A stretch of 21,145 nt of DNA from an uncultured Oscillospiraceae bacterium. GTDB taxonomy: Bacteria > Bacillota > Clostridia > Oscillospirales > Oscillospiraceae. A program made the translations under genes and the position numbers. The stretch spans positions 1-21,145 of the forward strand of contig CAJULZ010000040.1 of the NCBI GenBank assembly GCA_910587205.1. Direction: 5' to 3'. The notes beneath the pieces are model-generated. The model was not told the origin of the DNA, did not search any database, and saw only the letters and a list, made by a program, of their open reading frames with translations. Positions 1 through 7,641 of this stretch are shown piece after piece (position 1 is the stretch's first letter; each line of letters opens with the position of its first letter).

Positions 1-1346
1 GCGACCGCCTTCTTCTTCGCGGGCTTCTCATCTTCGCTACCCTCGGCGCTGTCCGTCTTTTTTGTAGTTTTCTTCGCAGTTTTTTTCACTGCACCCTTGA
101 CCACATCCAATGCTTTGCGCATAGTAAGATCATGGCGGATATCCTCAACATTGAGGAGAGATCGGATCTTATCTTCCTCCATCTTGTACTGCTCGGCGAG
201 TTTGGCAATCTCCGCGTCTACCGCTGCGTCATCAGCCTGAATGCCCTCTGCAACCGCTACGGCCTCCAATGCTAAATCACTACGCACATTGCGCTCAGCG
301 GCGGTCTTGGATTGGGCCCGCATATCGTCCATGGTCATACCCATCATCTGCAAATAATTCTCAAAGCCGATGCCCTGGCTCTGGATGCGGTTAGCATAAT
401 CCTCCAGCATCTTATCCGCCCGGTAATCCACCATGGCCTGGGGGACGTCGCACTCCAACTGTTCGATCAACGCATCAATGACGGCCGCCTCAAAATCGCG
501 GTCGGCCTGCTCCTGACGGCGGAGCTTCAGCTTTTCCCCCAGATCCTTTTTAAACTCGTCCAGGGTGTCGAACTCGGACACATCTTTGGCAAACTCGTCG
601 TCTACCTCCGGCTCCTGCTTTTCCTTGACCTCATGAACCTTGACCTTGAACACCACGGAAGCACCGGCCAACTCAGGGGCATAGTCCTCGGGGAAAGTGA
701 TATCCAAATCCTTCTCGTCGCCGGCCTTCATGCCGATCACCTGTTCCTCAAAACCAGGAACGAAAGAACCGGAGCCCAACTCCAGGCTGTAGTTCTCACC
801 TTTGCCCCCCTGAAAAGGTTCGCCGTCCTTAAATCCCTCGAAATCAATCACGGCAGTATCGCCTTTCTTGGCCTTGCGCTCCACGCTTACCAGGCGGGAA
901 GCACGATTGATGTACGGCTTGAGCTCCGCCTTCACATCGGCAGCAGTGACCTTTACCTCGGTCTTAGCTACCTCCAAGCCCTTGTAGTCCTTGATGGACA
1001 CATCAGGCTTGACGGTAACAGTTGCCTTGAAGGTAAAGCCCTCCGCACCCACCTCCAGCACTTCCAGCTGGGGATAGGCCACAGGCTCAATCCCGGTTTC
1101 CTTCAGCGCAGCCTCATAGGCATCTGGGTAAGCCAGGGAAATTGCATCCTCATAGAAGACTTCCGCGCCGAACATCCTCTCTACCATCTTGCGCGGGGCT
1201 TTGCCTTTTCGGAAGCCAGGGACGTTGATGCTCTTTTTCTGCCGGTTATAAACCTTGTCGATGGCGGCCTGGAATTCGGCAGCCCCAACCTCGATCACCA
1301 GCTCAATGGCGCTGTTTTCTTTTTTCTCGTTGCTCTTGATGTTCAT
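1..1346 (-). CDS. tig: Trigger factor, ribosome-associated chaperone and peptidyl-prolyl isomerase (3' end outside window)
   Basis: Reading the minus strand from ATG 1346 gives MNIKSNEKKENSAIELVIEV, then the ribosome-binding signature GFRKGKAPR (trigger factor GFRxGKxP). An FKBP-like PPIase domain follows (KKGDTAVIDFEGFKDGEPF... LGSGSFVPGFEEQVIGMKAGDEKD), and then the helical C-terminal chaperone domain. The family binds near the ribosomal exit tunnel and shields nascent chains. 448 codons are visible without a stop, slightly longer than the usual ~430. The visible end is a Lys/Ala-rich tail (KKTAKKTTKKTDSAEG, ending EDEKPAKKKAV) after the normal C-domain. The ribosome site GGAGGAG lies 6 nt before the ATG. 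An extended -10 candidate is noted separately. Identity is certain from the motifs; only the true C-terminus is unknown. Confidence 0.97.
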   Translation of the reverse strand, partial: MNIKSNEKKENSAIELVIEVGAAEFQAAIDKVYNRQKKSINVPGFRKGKAPRKMVERMFGAEVFYEDAISLAYPDAYEAALKETGIEPVAYPQLEVLEVGAEGFTFKATVTVKPDVSIKDYKGLEVAKTEVKVTAADVKAELKPYINRASRLVSVERKAKKGDTAVIDFEGFKDGEPFQGGKGENYSLELGSGSFVPGFEEQVIGMKAGDEKDLDITFPEDYAPELAGASVVFKVKVHEVKEKQEPEVDDEFAKDVSEFDTLDEFKKDLGEKLKLRRQEQADRDFEAAVIDALIEQLECDVPQAMVDYRADKMLEDYANRIQSQGIGFENYLQMMGMTMDDMRAQSKTAAERNVRSDLALEAVAVAEGIQADDAAVDAEIAKLAEQYKMEEDKIRSLLNVEDIRHDLTMRKALDVVKGAVKKTAKKTTKKTDSAEGSEDEKPAKKKAV

Positions 1347-1412
1347 GGTGTGCTCCTCCAAGCTTGGCCCGGTTCAATACGCGTGGGCCTTCTTTCTAAA
1401 ATAATTCAATCC

Positions 1413-1418
1413 ATTGTA
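1413..1418 (-). promoter_or_regulatory. Extended -10 promoter candidate for tig
   Basis: On the minus strand TGG-TACAAT matches an extended -10 (TGn-TACAAT), 66 nt before the tig ATG and just after the metallophosphoesterase stop at 1454. No good -35 hexamer sits 17 bp upstream, so the call rests on the extended -10 and its position. Confidence 0.45.
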
Positions 1419-1453
1419 CCAGATAGGCAAAAAGATTTCCACTGTTTTTTTAC

Positions 1454-2143
1454 TTAATCCAAAATTTTTTTTGGCCGGAATCCGACAAAATCCGCAGATA
1501 CCAAGTGGTATTCCACTGTCCCTTGGCATCCCTCAATCGCCAGACGGTGACTTGGCCCATGGAGATGGCCATAGTAGCAGGCTGAAACCTGATACCGTTC
1601 CAGGAGATCTACGATTTCTGGGCACCGATACCCCCGGTAAAGGGGCGGATAATGGAGGAAACACAACTTCTCCCGATTCCCCGCCGCTTTTAAAGACGCT
1701 TCCAACCGGATTAGTTCCCGGCGGAATACCTTCCCCGACTGGGGTCCTCCATTCTCCTCAAAAAACCACCCACGGGTGCCACACAAGGCTACATCTCCGT
1801 AAAGCGCGCAGTTATTGTGCAGGACGTGGAGGCGGCCAAAGCCATTTGCGTGGAAAAAAGCGTTCATCTTGGCCACAGTGGTCCACCAGTAATCGTGGTT
1901 CCCCTTCAGCATCCATTTTTCCCCAGGCAGCTCATGGTTTAGGAACGCGAAGTCATCCCTTGCGTCATCCAGGTTCATTCCCCAAGACAAATCGCCGCAC
2001 AGTACAACGGTGTCTCCATCTCCCACAGGGGAAAACCCGTCCCGGAGCTTGCGCACATAACCCTCCCATCCCCCGCCGAACACATCCATTGGTTTGTCCG
2101 AACCCAGGGACAGATGGGTGTCACCGATGGCATATAGAGCCAT
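1454..2143 (-). CDS. Calcineurin-like metallophosphoesterase, function unassigned
   Basis: A 229-aa protein with all the metal-binding motifs of the calcineurin-like phosphoesterase fold: GDTHL (D8, H10), GDLSWG (D51), GNHDYWW (N82, H83), a histidine in LHYPP and GHLHG near the C-terminus. The family hydrolyses phosphomono- or diesters at a two-metal centre; the substrate cannot be read from sequence. There is no signal peptide, so it should be cytoplasmic. The start ATG 2143 has GAGGTGA 4 nt upstream. It begins 11 nt after the thrC stop, making it the last gene of the ylqF-rnhB-yraN-M19-thrC run. No clear hairpin terminator follows; a T-rich stretch lies in the gap before tig. Confidence 0.9.
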   Translation of the reverse strand: MALYAIGDTHLSLGSDKPMDVFGGGWEGYVRKLRDGFSPVGDGDTVVLCGDLSWGMNLDDARDDFAFLNHELPGEKWMLKGNHDYWWTTVAKMNAFFHANGFGRLHVLHNNCALYGDVALCGTRGWFFEENGGPQSGKVFRRELIRLEASLKAAGNREKLCFLHYPPLYRGYRCPEIVDLLERYQVSACYYGHLHGPSHRLAIEGCQGTVEYHLVSADFVGFRPKKILD

Positions 2144-2154
2144 CCCCTCACCTC

Positions 2155-3642
2155 TTATTTCAGCATATCCAACACACAGTCCATCATAGCCGACTTCTCC
2201 ACCACGCCGTTGAACCTGCGCCGCTTGTTCTTCAGCCGGGCCAGGGACGGGGGGACAGGCACGCCGGTGTGGGAAGAGAGTTGATCCAGGATCTCAACTC
2301 CAGCCCAGTGCTTTTCCACACCCAGGGCGGTAAGCACGCTGGAGCAGAATTTAAAGGGGCTGGCGGTGGACACCGCCACTGCCACGGTATCATCCCCCGT
2401 CTCCTCCCGGTATTGTTCCAGTACATGGAACGCCACGGCGGTATGGGGGTCAATCAGATAGTTCTGATCTTTCCACATCTTGGCGATCATAGCCCGAGTT
2501 TGTGTGTCGTCACAGTACCCCGCGCTAAATTCCCGCTTCAATTTAGTGCGGATGGAGCTGTCCACCCGGTAGCTTCCGTACTCCGCCAGCTGGGACATAT
2601 ACTCTCGCACCAGCTTATCATCCCGACCGGACAACTCAAAAATCATGCGCTCCAGGTTGCTGGAGATCAAGATGTCCATGGAGGGAGAAATGGTATTGTA
2701 AAAGGTGCGGTTACGGTCATAGGAACCGGTGTGGATAAAATCGGTGAGCACATTGTTTTGGTTGGAGGCACAGATTAATCGGTTGATGGGCACGCCCATG
2801 GTCTTAGCATAATAAGCCGCCAGAATATTGCCGAAATTCCCAGTGGGAACGCACACATTGATCTGCTGGCCTGGGGGGATCGCGCCACTCTTGAGCAGGT
2901 CACAATAGGCGGAAGCATAGTAGACAATCTGAGGCAGCACACGGCCCCAGTTGATAGAATTGGCAGAGGACAGGAAATAGCCCCGCTCTGCCAGCTCGGC
3001 GGCCAGCGCCTCATCGGCAAACATTTTTTTTACACCGGTCTGGGCGTCGTCAAAATTGCCTACCACAGAACAGACGCCCACGTTGCCGCCCTCCTGGGTG
3101 ACCATTTGGAGCTCTTGAATGTCAGAGACACCATCCTTGGGATAGAACACAAGGATTTTGGTTTTATCCACATTCCGGAACCCTTCCAGCGCGGCCTTGC
3201 CGGTGTCACCGGAGGTTGCTACCAGGATGCACACCGTCTTTTTCTCGTCGTTTTTCTCCAACGACGCGGACAATAGGTGCGGAAGTATTTGGAGGGCCAT
3301 ATCTTTAAACGCGCAGGTCGGCCCATGCCACAACTCCAGGCAGTAGGTATTATCATCCAGCTTGTGCACCGGGGCTACGTCCGGGTGGGAAAATTTGCCC
3401 CCGCCGTAAGCCTCAGAGGCATACGTAGTCAGTTCAGAACCGGAGAACCCCTCCAAAAAGCTGTTCATAATATAAATGACACGCTGCTGGTAGGACATTT
3501 CCCGCATGGTTTCCATTGCAGTCGAAGGCAGCCGGGGCAATACCGCCGGGGTCATCAGCCCCCCGTCCGGGGCCAGCCCCTTGGCAATAGCCTGGGCCGC
3601 GCTCATCCGCAGATCTTTATTTCTCGTGCTCAGGTAATTCAT
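2155..3642 (-). CDS. thrC: Threonine synthase
   Basis: Converts O-phosphohomoserine to L-threonine with PLP, the last step of threonine synthesis. The 495 aa start with MNYLSTRN, close to the YxSTR opening of the family. The PLP lysine is K113 in HGPTCAFKDMALQ; the SGDTGKAAL and PTGNFGN motifs, which bind the cofactor phosphate, follow. The length fits the long (yeast/E. coli-like) threonine synthase class. The ATG at 3642 overlaps the stop of the upstream dipeptidase as ATGA, and there is no good ribosome site of its own, so translation is probably coupled. No other threonine-pathway gene is nearby; the gene sits in a housekeeping run rather than a thr operon. Confidence 0.97.
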   Translation of the reverse strand: MNYLSTRNKDLRMSAAQAIAKGLAPDGGLMTPAVLPRLPSTAMETMREMSYQQRVIYIMNSFLEGFSGSELTTYASEAYGGGKFSHPDVAPVHKLDDNTYCLELWHGPTCAFKDMALQILPHLLSASLEKNDEKKTVCILVATSGDTGKAALEGFRNVDKTKILVFYPKDGVSDIQELQMVTQEGGNVGVCSVVGNFDDAQTGVKKMFADEALAAELAERGYFLSSANSINWGRVLPQIVYYASAYCDLLKSGAIPPGQQINVCVPTGNFGNILAAYYAKTMGVPINRLICASNQNNVLTDFIHTGSYDRNRTFYNTISPSMDILISSNLERMIFELSGRDDKLVREYMSQLAEYGSYRVDSSIRTKLKREFSAGYCDDTQTRAMIAKMWKDQNYLIDPHTAVAFHVLEQYREETGDDTVAVAVSTASPFKFCSSVLTALGVEKHWAGVEILDQLSSHTGVPVPPSLARLKNKRRRFNGVVEKSAMMDCVLDMLK

Positions 3643-4583
3643 CGTTGACTCACTACTCTCATTAAATTGTTATAAAACAAGTCGCGTACGACCGTTTCAT
3701 TATAGCCATGGTACAGCAGATGTTCGTAGAGACGACCTATTTTATCAATAGACGACAGGTCGCCAATCAGGTCACAGCCGTCCCAGTCTCCCCCCAGGGC
3801 CACGCTGGCTGCGCCGCCCAGATCAAGAATGTGGTCCAAATGAGCCCGAACCATATCCAGATCCCGGCTGCCACCCACAAACCCCTCATAGAAGTTGAGG
3901 CCAAGCACACCTCGATTCCTTATTATCGCAGTTATTTGTTCATCCGTCAAGTTCCTTGTGTGATTCCACACAGATTTTGCATTAGAATGGCTCGCGAGAA
4001 TAGGTCCGTGGACCAACCCAACCACATCCCAAAACCCAGCCTCTGAAAGGTGAGATACGTCCACCAGAATATGTAAGCCCTCCATTTTCTCCACAAACTG
4101 CCGTCCCAGCGGGGAAAGCCCCCGCTCAGGCGCTTCTATTGAAGATCCCGACAGGGCGTTCACATGGTTCCATGTTAGGTTGATTGCTACAACACCGTCC
4201 TCCGCCGCCTGAGGAAGCCGGGCCGGATCGCAGCCCAGCAGCTCCGCCCCCTCCACCGACAGGAACGCCGCAGCCTTTCCCTGCCGGTGAGCGCGCGCCA
4301 CATCCTCAGCTGTGCAGCACTGGACAATCTGATCCGCATTTCGAGCTATCTGGTCCTTGAAACAGCGCAGGAGGGCGTAATAGGCCCGCTCCACCGAATC
4401 CCCACCCAGCGGGTAGCCAGTATAGCCATTTGCGGTCCACAAAGCAAAAATCTGGCAATACTGTGCAAAACCTGCCGTCTGCTCCAGAGAAATCGCCCCA
4501 GTATTGCAGTCCAGTCCCTCATATTCCCGCCAGCAGCGGGAAATTGTATCACAGTGGGCATCAAAAACTGAAATAGGCTCCAT
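3639..4583 (-). CDS. Membrane dipeptidase family protein (peptidase M19)
   Basis: A metal-dependent dipeptidase of the renal dipeptidase/M19 type. The zinc ligands are visible: DAHCDT at the N-terminus, a glutamate in SVEGAELLG, VDVSHLSE and ASHSNAK with their histidines. The C-terminus GGDWDGCDL is also typical. The family cleaves dipeptides, sometimes with D-amino acids. I start it at ATG 4583 because GAGGAGG lies 7 nt upstream; an in-frame TTG at 4601 would overlap yraN and has no ribosome site. The product is 314 aa, normal for bacterial M19. No signal peptide is seen, so it is probably cytoplasmic. It begins 14 nt after the yraN stop and ends in an ATGA overlap with thrC. Confidence 0.93.
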   Translation of the reverse strand: MEPISVFDAHCDTISRCWREYEGLDCNTGAISLEQTAGFAQYCQIFALWTANGYTGYPLGGDSVERAYYALLRCFKDQIARNADQIVQCCTAEDVARAHRQGKAAAFLSVEGAELLGCDPARLPQAAEDGVVAINLTWNHVNALSGSSIEAPERGLSPLGRQFVEKMEGLHILVDVSHLSEAGFWDVVGLVHGPILASHSNAKSVWNHTRNLTDEQITAIIRNRGVLGLNFYEGFVGGSRDLDMVRAHLDHILDLGGAASVALGGDWDGCDLIGDLSSIDKIGRLYEHLLYHGYNETVVRDLFYNNLMRVVSQR

Positions 4584-4597
4584 AGCTGACCTCCTCG

Positions 4598-4969
4598 TCA
4601 AAAAGCGTTCTCAATATAACATATGTCTGGCTTTTGAGTGCGAATTCCTTCGGGAGCATATATTTCAGCCACATCAAACCGGGGCTGGAGCCCAGTTGGG
4701 TGCATAGACAGATACAACTCTGCGGTAATTCGCAGCTTACGTTGCTTAGCAGTGGTTACTGCTTCACGGGCTGAGCCAAACCGGTTATCCTTCCTCAATT
4801 TAACCTCCACGAAAACCAGATACGTCCCGTCCTCGGCAATAATATCAATTTCTCCCATACGGCAACGAAAATTTTTCGCCGCAATGCGCCAGCCTCTGCC
4901 CCGCAGGTCCTCTACTACCAAAGCTTCGCCCCACTGGCCCAGGCTTCGGGCCTTGCCCTTGTCGTTCAT
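4598..4969 (-). CDS. yraN: YraN family (UPF0102) nuclease-fold protein
   Basis: A 123-aa protein with the UPF0102/YraN pattern: LGQWGEALV at the N-terminus, then GEIDIIAEDGTYLVFVEVKLR. The D and ExK of that motif resemble the PD-(D/E)XK nuclease core. The biological role of the family is not established. I choose ATG 4969 (MNDKGKARS) rather than an upstream start 36 nt earlier, because this ATG overlaps the rnhB stop as ATGA and the aligned part of the family begins there. Linkage to rnhB and ylqF is common in Firmicutes. Confidence 0.93.
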   Translation of the reverse strand: MNDKGKARSLGQWGEALVVEDLRGRGWRIAAKNFRCRMGEIDIIAEDGTYLVFVEVKLRKDNRFGSAREAVTTAKQRKLRITAELYLSMHPTGLQPRFDVAEIYAPEGIRTQKPDICYIENAF

Positions 4970-5571
4970 AGGTTTTTCAGAAAGGATCGGCGGTGGATGG
5001 CACATGGCCCATACTTCCGCAGCAACTCATAATGGCGTTTGGTCGGATACCCCTTGTGCCGACCAAACTCGTATTGCGGATAGAGCGTATCCATTTCCCA
5101 CATGTAACAGTCCCGGTTGACTTTGGCAAGAATCGATGCAGCCGCAATGGAGTTCGACAAACTATCTCCCTTTACAATCAGCTCATGGTTTGAAGTGATG
5201 CGGAAAATACTTCCGTGATCTCGGTTCCCATCAATGAGCGCATGATCCGCCTTCGGTATTAAGGCATCGATAGCCATCTGCATGGCCTTAATCCGGCTAT
5301 TTAGGATGTCTATCTTATCAATCTCCCCCGGCTCTACCCAGGTCACAGACCAGGCTATGGCCTGGTTCCGGATCAAATCAAACAAGACGTCCCGGCGCTC
5401 GGCATTCAACTTTTTGGAGTCATCAAGGCCGGGCAGCTCCACATCAATAGGCAGGATAACTGCGGCAGCATACACACGTCCTGCCAGCGGCCCCGCGCCA
5501 GCCTCGTCGCAGCCGCACACCGCAGAACAGCCCCGCGCCATCGCCCTTTGCTCAAACTCCCAACTAGGCAT
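4966..5571 (-). CDS. rnhB: Ribonuclease HII
   Basis: Cleaves the RNA strand of RNA-DNA hybrids and removes misinserted ribonucleotides. The 201-aa protein has the RNase HII core: GCDEAGAGPLAG with catalytic D22 and E23, LDDSKKL, a third acidic residue in LIDGN near residue 113, and ASILAKVNRD. The length is typical. The ATG at 5571 has AAAGGGGAT 5-6 nt upstream. It starts 17 nt after the ylqF stop and overlaps yraN by 4 nt (ATGA), so the genes are in one transcript. Confidence 0.97.
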   Translation of the reverse strand: MPSWEFEQRAMARGCSAVCGCDEAGAGPLAGRVYAAAVILPIDVELPGLDDSKKLNAERRDVLFDLIRNQAIAWSVTWVEPGEIDKIDILNSRIKAMQMAIDALIPKADHALIDGNRDHGSIFRITSNHELIVKGDSLSNSIAAASILAKVNRDCYMWEMDTLYPQYEFGRHKGYPTKRHYELLRKYGPCAIHRRSFLKNL

Positions 5572-5588
5572 GGGGGTATCCCCTTTCT

Positions 5589-6449
5589 CTATTTGAAAAT
5601 GTCTTTCGGTGCTTCCAGAGTAAAGCGCCCCAGCTTGCCGCCTCGGAATTCATCCAGCAGTACTTTCGCCATCCGCTCGGTGTCCGCTTCGCCGCCGGAT
5701 ACCAGCATCCCCCGCCTGCGAGCCGCCTGTTCCAACAGCTTCCAACCCGGCAATCCGTCCAGACAGGTCAACTTATACCGTTCTTTCAGCGCCCCTGGAT
5801 ATCGCTCTTGCAGCAGTTCCAGCAAGGCACAAGCCAGCCCCTCCATATCGGTGACTTCATCCTTGACCGCACCTGTGAAGGCTAGGTGCAAGCCGATGGT
5901 TTCATCCTCGAATTTGGGCCACAGGATGCCCGGCGTATCCAGCAGTTCCAGACCATTGTCCACGGTAACCCACTGCTTTCCGCGGGTGATGCCGGGACGA
6001 TCGCTTGCCTTGGTGGATTTCCGTTTGGCCACCTTGTTGATAAACGTGGACTTGCCAACGTTGGGTACACCTACAACCATGGCCCGGATGGGCCGCCCCA
6101 CCTGGCCCTTAGCCTTCCAAACCGCTATTTTATCCCGCAAAACCGATCGGGCTGCAGCAGAAAACTGGCCTACACCTTTCCCGCTTTTGGCATCTGTCTC
6201 CATCACTCCCCACCCTTTATCCTTAAACCAAGATATCCATCGCGCGGTCATAACCTGGTCTGCCTGGTCGGCACGGTTGAAAATGATAAGCCGGGGGTGA
6301 CTGCCCACCATGGCGTCAATATCTGGATTGCGGCTGGAAATGGGAATACGGGCATCCACCACTTCGGCCACCAGGTCCACCAGTTTTACATCCTCCTCCA
6401 TCTGCCGCCGGGTTTTAGTCATGTGCCCAGGATACCACTGGATGTTCAT
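5589..6449 (-). CDS. ylqF: Ribosome biogenesis GTPase YlqF/RbgA
   Basis: A circularly permuted GTPase needed for late 50S subunit assembly. The G-motifs appear in permuted order: G4 NRAD at 58-61, then G1 GVPNVGKST at 127-135, G2 near T155, G3 DTPG at 171-174. The N-terminus MNIQWYPGHMTKTRR matches RbgA. The length (286 aa) is normal. The ribosome site AAGGAGGGG lies 6 nt before ATG 6449. It heads the minus-strand operon that continues with rnhB. A terminator separates it from rplS and no strong promoter is visible in the ~40-nt gap, so it may depend on read-through from rplS. In many relatives lepB sits between rplS and ylqF; it is absent here. Confidence 0.97.
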   Translation of the reverse strand: MNIQWYPGHMTKTRRQMEEDVKLVDLVAEVVDARIPISSRNPDIDAMVGSHPRLIIFNRADQADQVMTARWISWFKDKGWGVMETDAKSGKGVGQFSAAARSVLRDKIAVWKAKGQVGRPIRAMVVGVPNVGKSTFINKVAKRKSTKASDRPGITRGKQWVTVDNGLELLDTPGILWPKFEDETIGLHLAFTGAVKDEVTDMEGLACALLELLQERYPGALKERYKLTCLDGLPGWKLLEQAARRRGMLVSGGEADTERMAKVLLDEFRGGKLGRFTLEAPKDIFK

Positions 6450-6486
6450 GGGTGTCCCCTCCTTTTGTATTCAGCAGCGTTTGAAT

Positions 6487-6515
6487 AAAAAAGGAGCGGT
6501 TCCCCGCTCCTTTTT
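6487..6515 (-). terminator. Rho-independent terminator after rplS
   Basis: A perfect 7-bp stem GGAGCGG/CCGCTCC with a 4-nt loop is flanked by runs of A and T. Read on the minus strand it ends in TTTTTT. It lies 11 nt past the rplS stop and 38 nt before ylqF. It could also be a partial attenuator, because ylqF has no obvious promoter of its own. Confidence 0.9.
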
Positions 6516-6526
6516 CTTGGCACAGC

Positions 6527-6868
6527 TTACAGATCTTCTTTGACCTTTGCCGCCTTGCCCACGCGGTCGCGCAGATAGTACAGCTTAGCCCGACGAACCT
6601 TGCCCCGGCGGACGGTCTCCACCTTTTCGATGGTGGGAGCATGCAAGGGGAATACCTTCTCCACGCCAACGCCGTAAGAAATACGGCGGACGGTAAAGCT
6701 TTCCTCAACGCCGCCATGCTTTTTCGCAATCACGGTGCCTTCAAACACCTGAATGCGCTCACGGCTGCCCTCCTTGACCCGAATGTGCACCCGGACGGTG
6801 TCACCCACCCGGACAGAAGGAGCCTCGTCCTTCATGTACTTCTCGCTGAATTGCTGCAGCAGATCCAT
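6527..6868 (-). CDS. rplS: 50S ribosomal protein L19
   Basis: A 113-aa protein with the L19 pattern: MDLLQQFSEKYMK, then GDTVRVHIRVKEGSRERIQVFEG, RRISYGVGVEKVFP, and the basic end GKVRRAKLYYLRDRVGKAAK. L19 sits at the 30S-50S interface. The ribosome site AGGAGGAAA lies 5-6 nt before ATG 6868. It has its own promoter about 80 nt upstream and its own terminator. Confidence 0.98.
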   Translation of the reverse strand: MDLLQQFSEKYMKDEAPSVRVGDTVRVHIRVKEGSRERIQVFEGTVIAKKHGGVEESFTVRRISYGVGVEKVFPLHAPTIEKVETVRRGKVRRAKLYYLRDRVGKAAKVKEDL

Positions 6869-6875
6869 TTGTATT

Positions 6876-6940
6876 TCCTCCTAATATTGAGGCGTTCATG
6901 CGTCCAAGCCTTGTGGCTGCGCAGAGGACCACCCATTTTC
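6876..6940 (-). promoter_or_regulatory. rplS 5' leader, possible L19-type autoregulatory leader
   Basis: The predicted transcript has a ~70-nt leader with short pairing options (GTGG with CCAC, GGC with GCC around ACGCATGAACG). Firmicutes often carry an L19 leader RNA here (Rfam L19_leader). I cannot confirm the fold by eye, so this is a positional suggestion only. Confidence 0.25.
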
Positions 6941-6946
6941 AGACCA

Positions 6947-6975
6947 ATTTTATCACATTGTTGGTTGATTTGCAA
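6947..6975 (-). promoter_or_regulatory. Sigma-A promoter of rplS
   Basis: TTGCAA (-35, 6970-6975), a 17-bp spacer and TAAAAT (-10, 6947-6952) preceded by TG as an extended -10. Expected start near 6940, about 72 nt before the rplS ATG. Confidence 0.8.
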
Positions 6976-7011
6976 GAGCTTTTCCAGAAAACTTTTCACA
7001 ATTTCAAAACT

Positions 7012-7641
7012 TTACGCCGTTCTATTCCTCCCTGTCCAGCCCGTACCTCCACCCGTCTCCCTGCGGCCATGATGGAGAACACCCGCGAGCAGCCACAGGG
7101 CGGTAAACAGCAACGTGACATTGGCATAGTGAACGGCCACAATTACCCCCACCCCTGCCAGGGCACCTACGAGACAGCCGTCCGCGGCGGTCATGAGCCG
7201 GTCAGCCCAGTCTGGATCCAACCGGTCGGCCAGCAGGCCGTATAATACCCTGCCCCCGTCCAAGGGCTGGATAGGCAGCAGGTTGAACGCGCCGATTCCA
7301 AAACTCAAAACACCAGGCAGCAACAGGTCGCACACAAGGAATATCGCCCCGGACACCAGGTTTACTGCCGGACCAGCTAGTGCGATAAGCATGTCCCGCC
7401 CATAGGACGGCGGGCTTTCGTAGACGATGGAAAGCTCCGCACCTACCGCTGTCAAAGACAGCCGCCTCACCTGACCCCCGCAAGCCGCTGCCATAAGCAC
7501 ATGGCCTAGTTCATGGAACAGGCAGGCCAGCAGCCCCCAGGGCAGAAGTCCCACCCCTTCGTCCAGCCAGAACAGTCCGGCCAGGAGCAGCAAGAAGCCG
7601 GGAGACACATCTACCCTGGGCGAGTTAGGCCGGATCCACAT
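7012..7641 (-). CDS. Site-2 protease family membrane metalloprotease (M50), SpoIVFB-like
   Basis: A 209-aa polytopic membrane protein with the M50 intramembrane-protease motifs. HELGH (H43, E44, H47) lies in a hydrophobic segment, and the second motif NLLPIQPLDGGR supplies D128. In Bacillus the related SpoIVFB cleaves pro-sigma-K in the mother cell. Here the upstream gene is a single-pass LytM/M23 protein like SpoIVFA, the SpoIVFB regulator, and a sigma-E-like promoter precedes the pair; this supports the sporulation role. The ATG at 7641 lies inside the end of the M23 gene (17-nt overlap, other frame) with no ribosome site, so translation should be coupled. Whether pro-sigma-K is its substrate is an inference. 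Confidence 0.88.
   Translation of the reverse strand: MWIRPNSPRVDVSPGFLLLLAGLFWLDEGVGLLPWGLLACLFHELGHVLMAAACGGQVRRLSLTAVGAELSIVYESPPSYGRDMLIALAGPAVNLVSGAIFLVCDLLLPGVLSFGIGAFNLLPIQPLDGGRVLYGLLADRLDPDWADRLMTAADGCLVGALAGVGVIVAVHYANVTLLFTALWLLAGVLHHGRRETGGGTGWTGRNRTA

Noticed and set aside
312..1457. Long plus-strand open frame (381 aa)
   Set aside because: Antisense to tig, whose minus-strand frame has complete family motifs, a ribosome site and codon usage that explains the open antisense frame.
1414..2778. Long plus-strand open frame (454 aa)
   Set aside because: Antisense to the metallophosphoesterase and thrC; Pro/His/Gly-rich with no domain or ribosome site.
5886..6488. Plus-strand frames across ylqF
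   Set aside because: Antisense shadows of a clear GTPase; no start signals.
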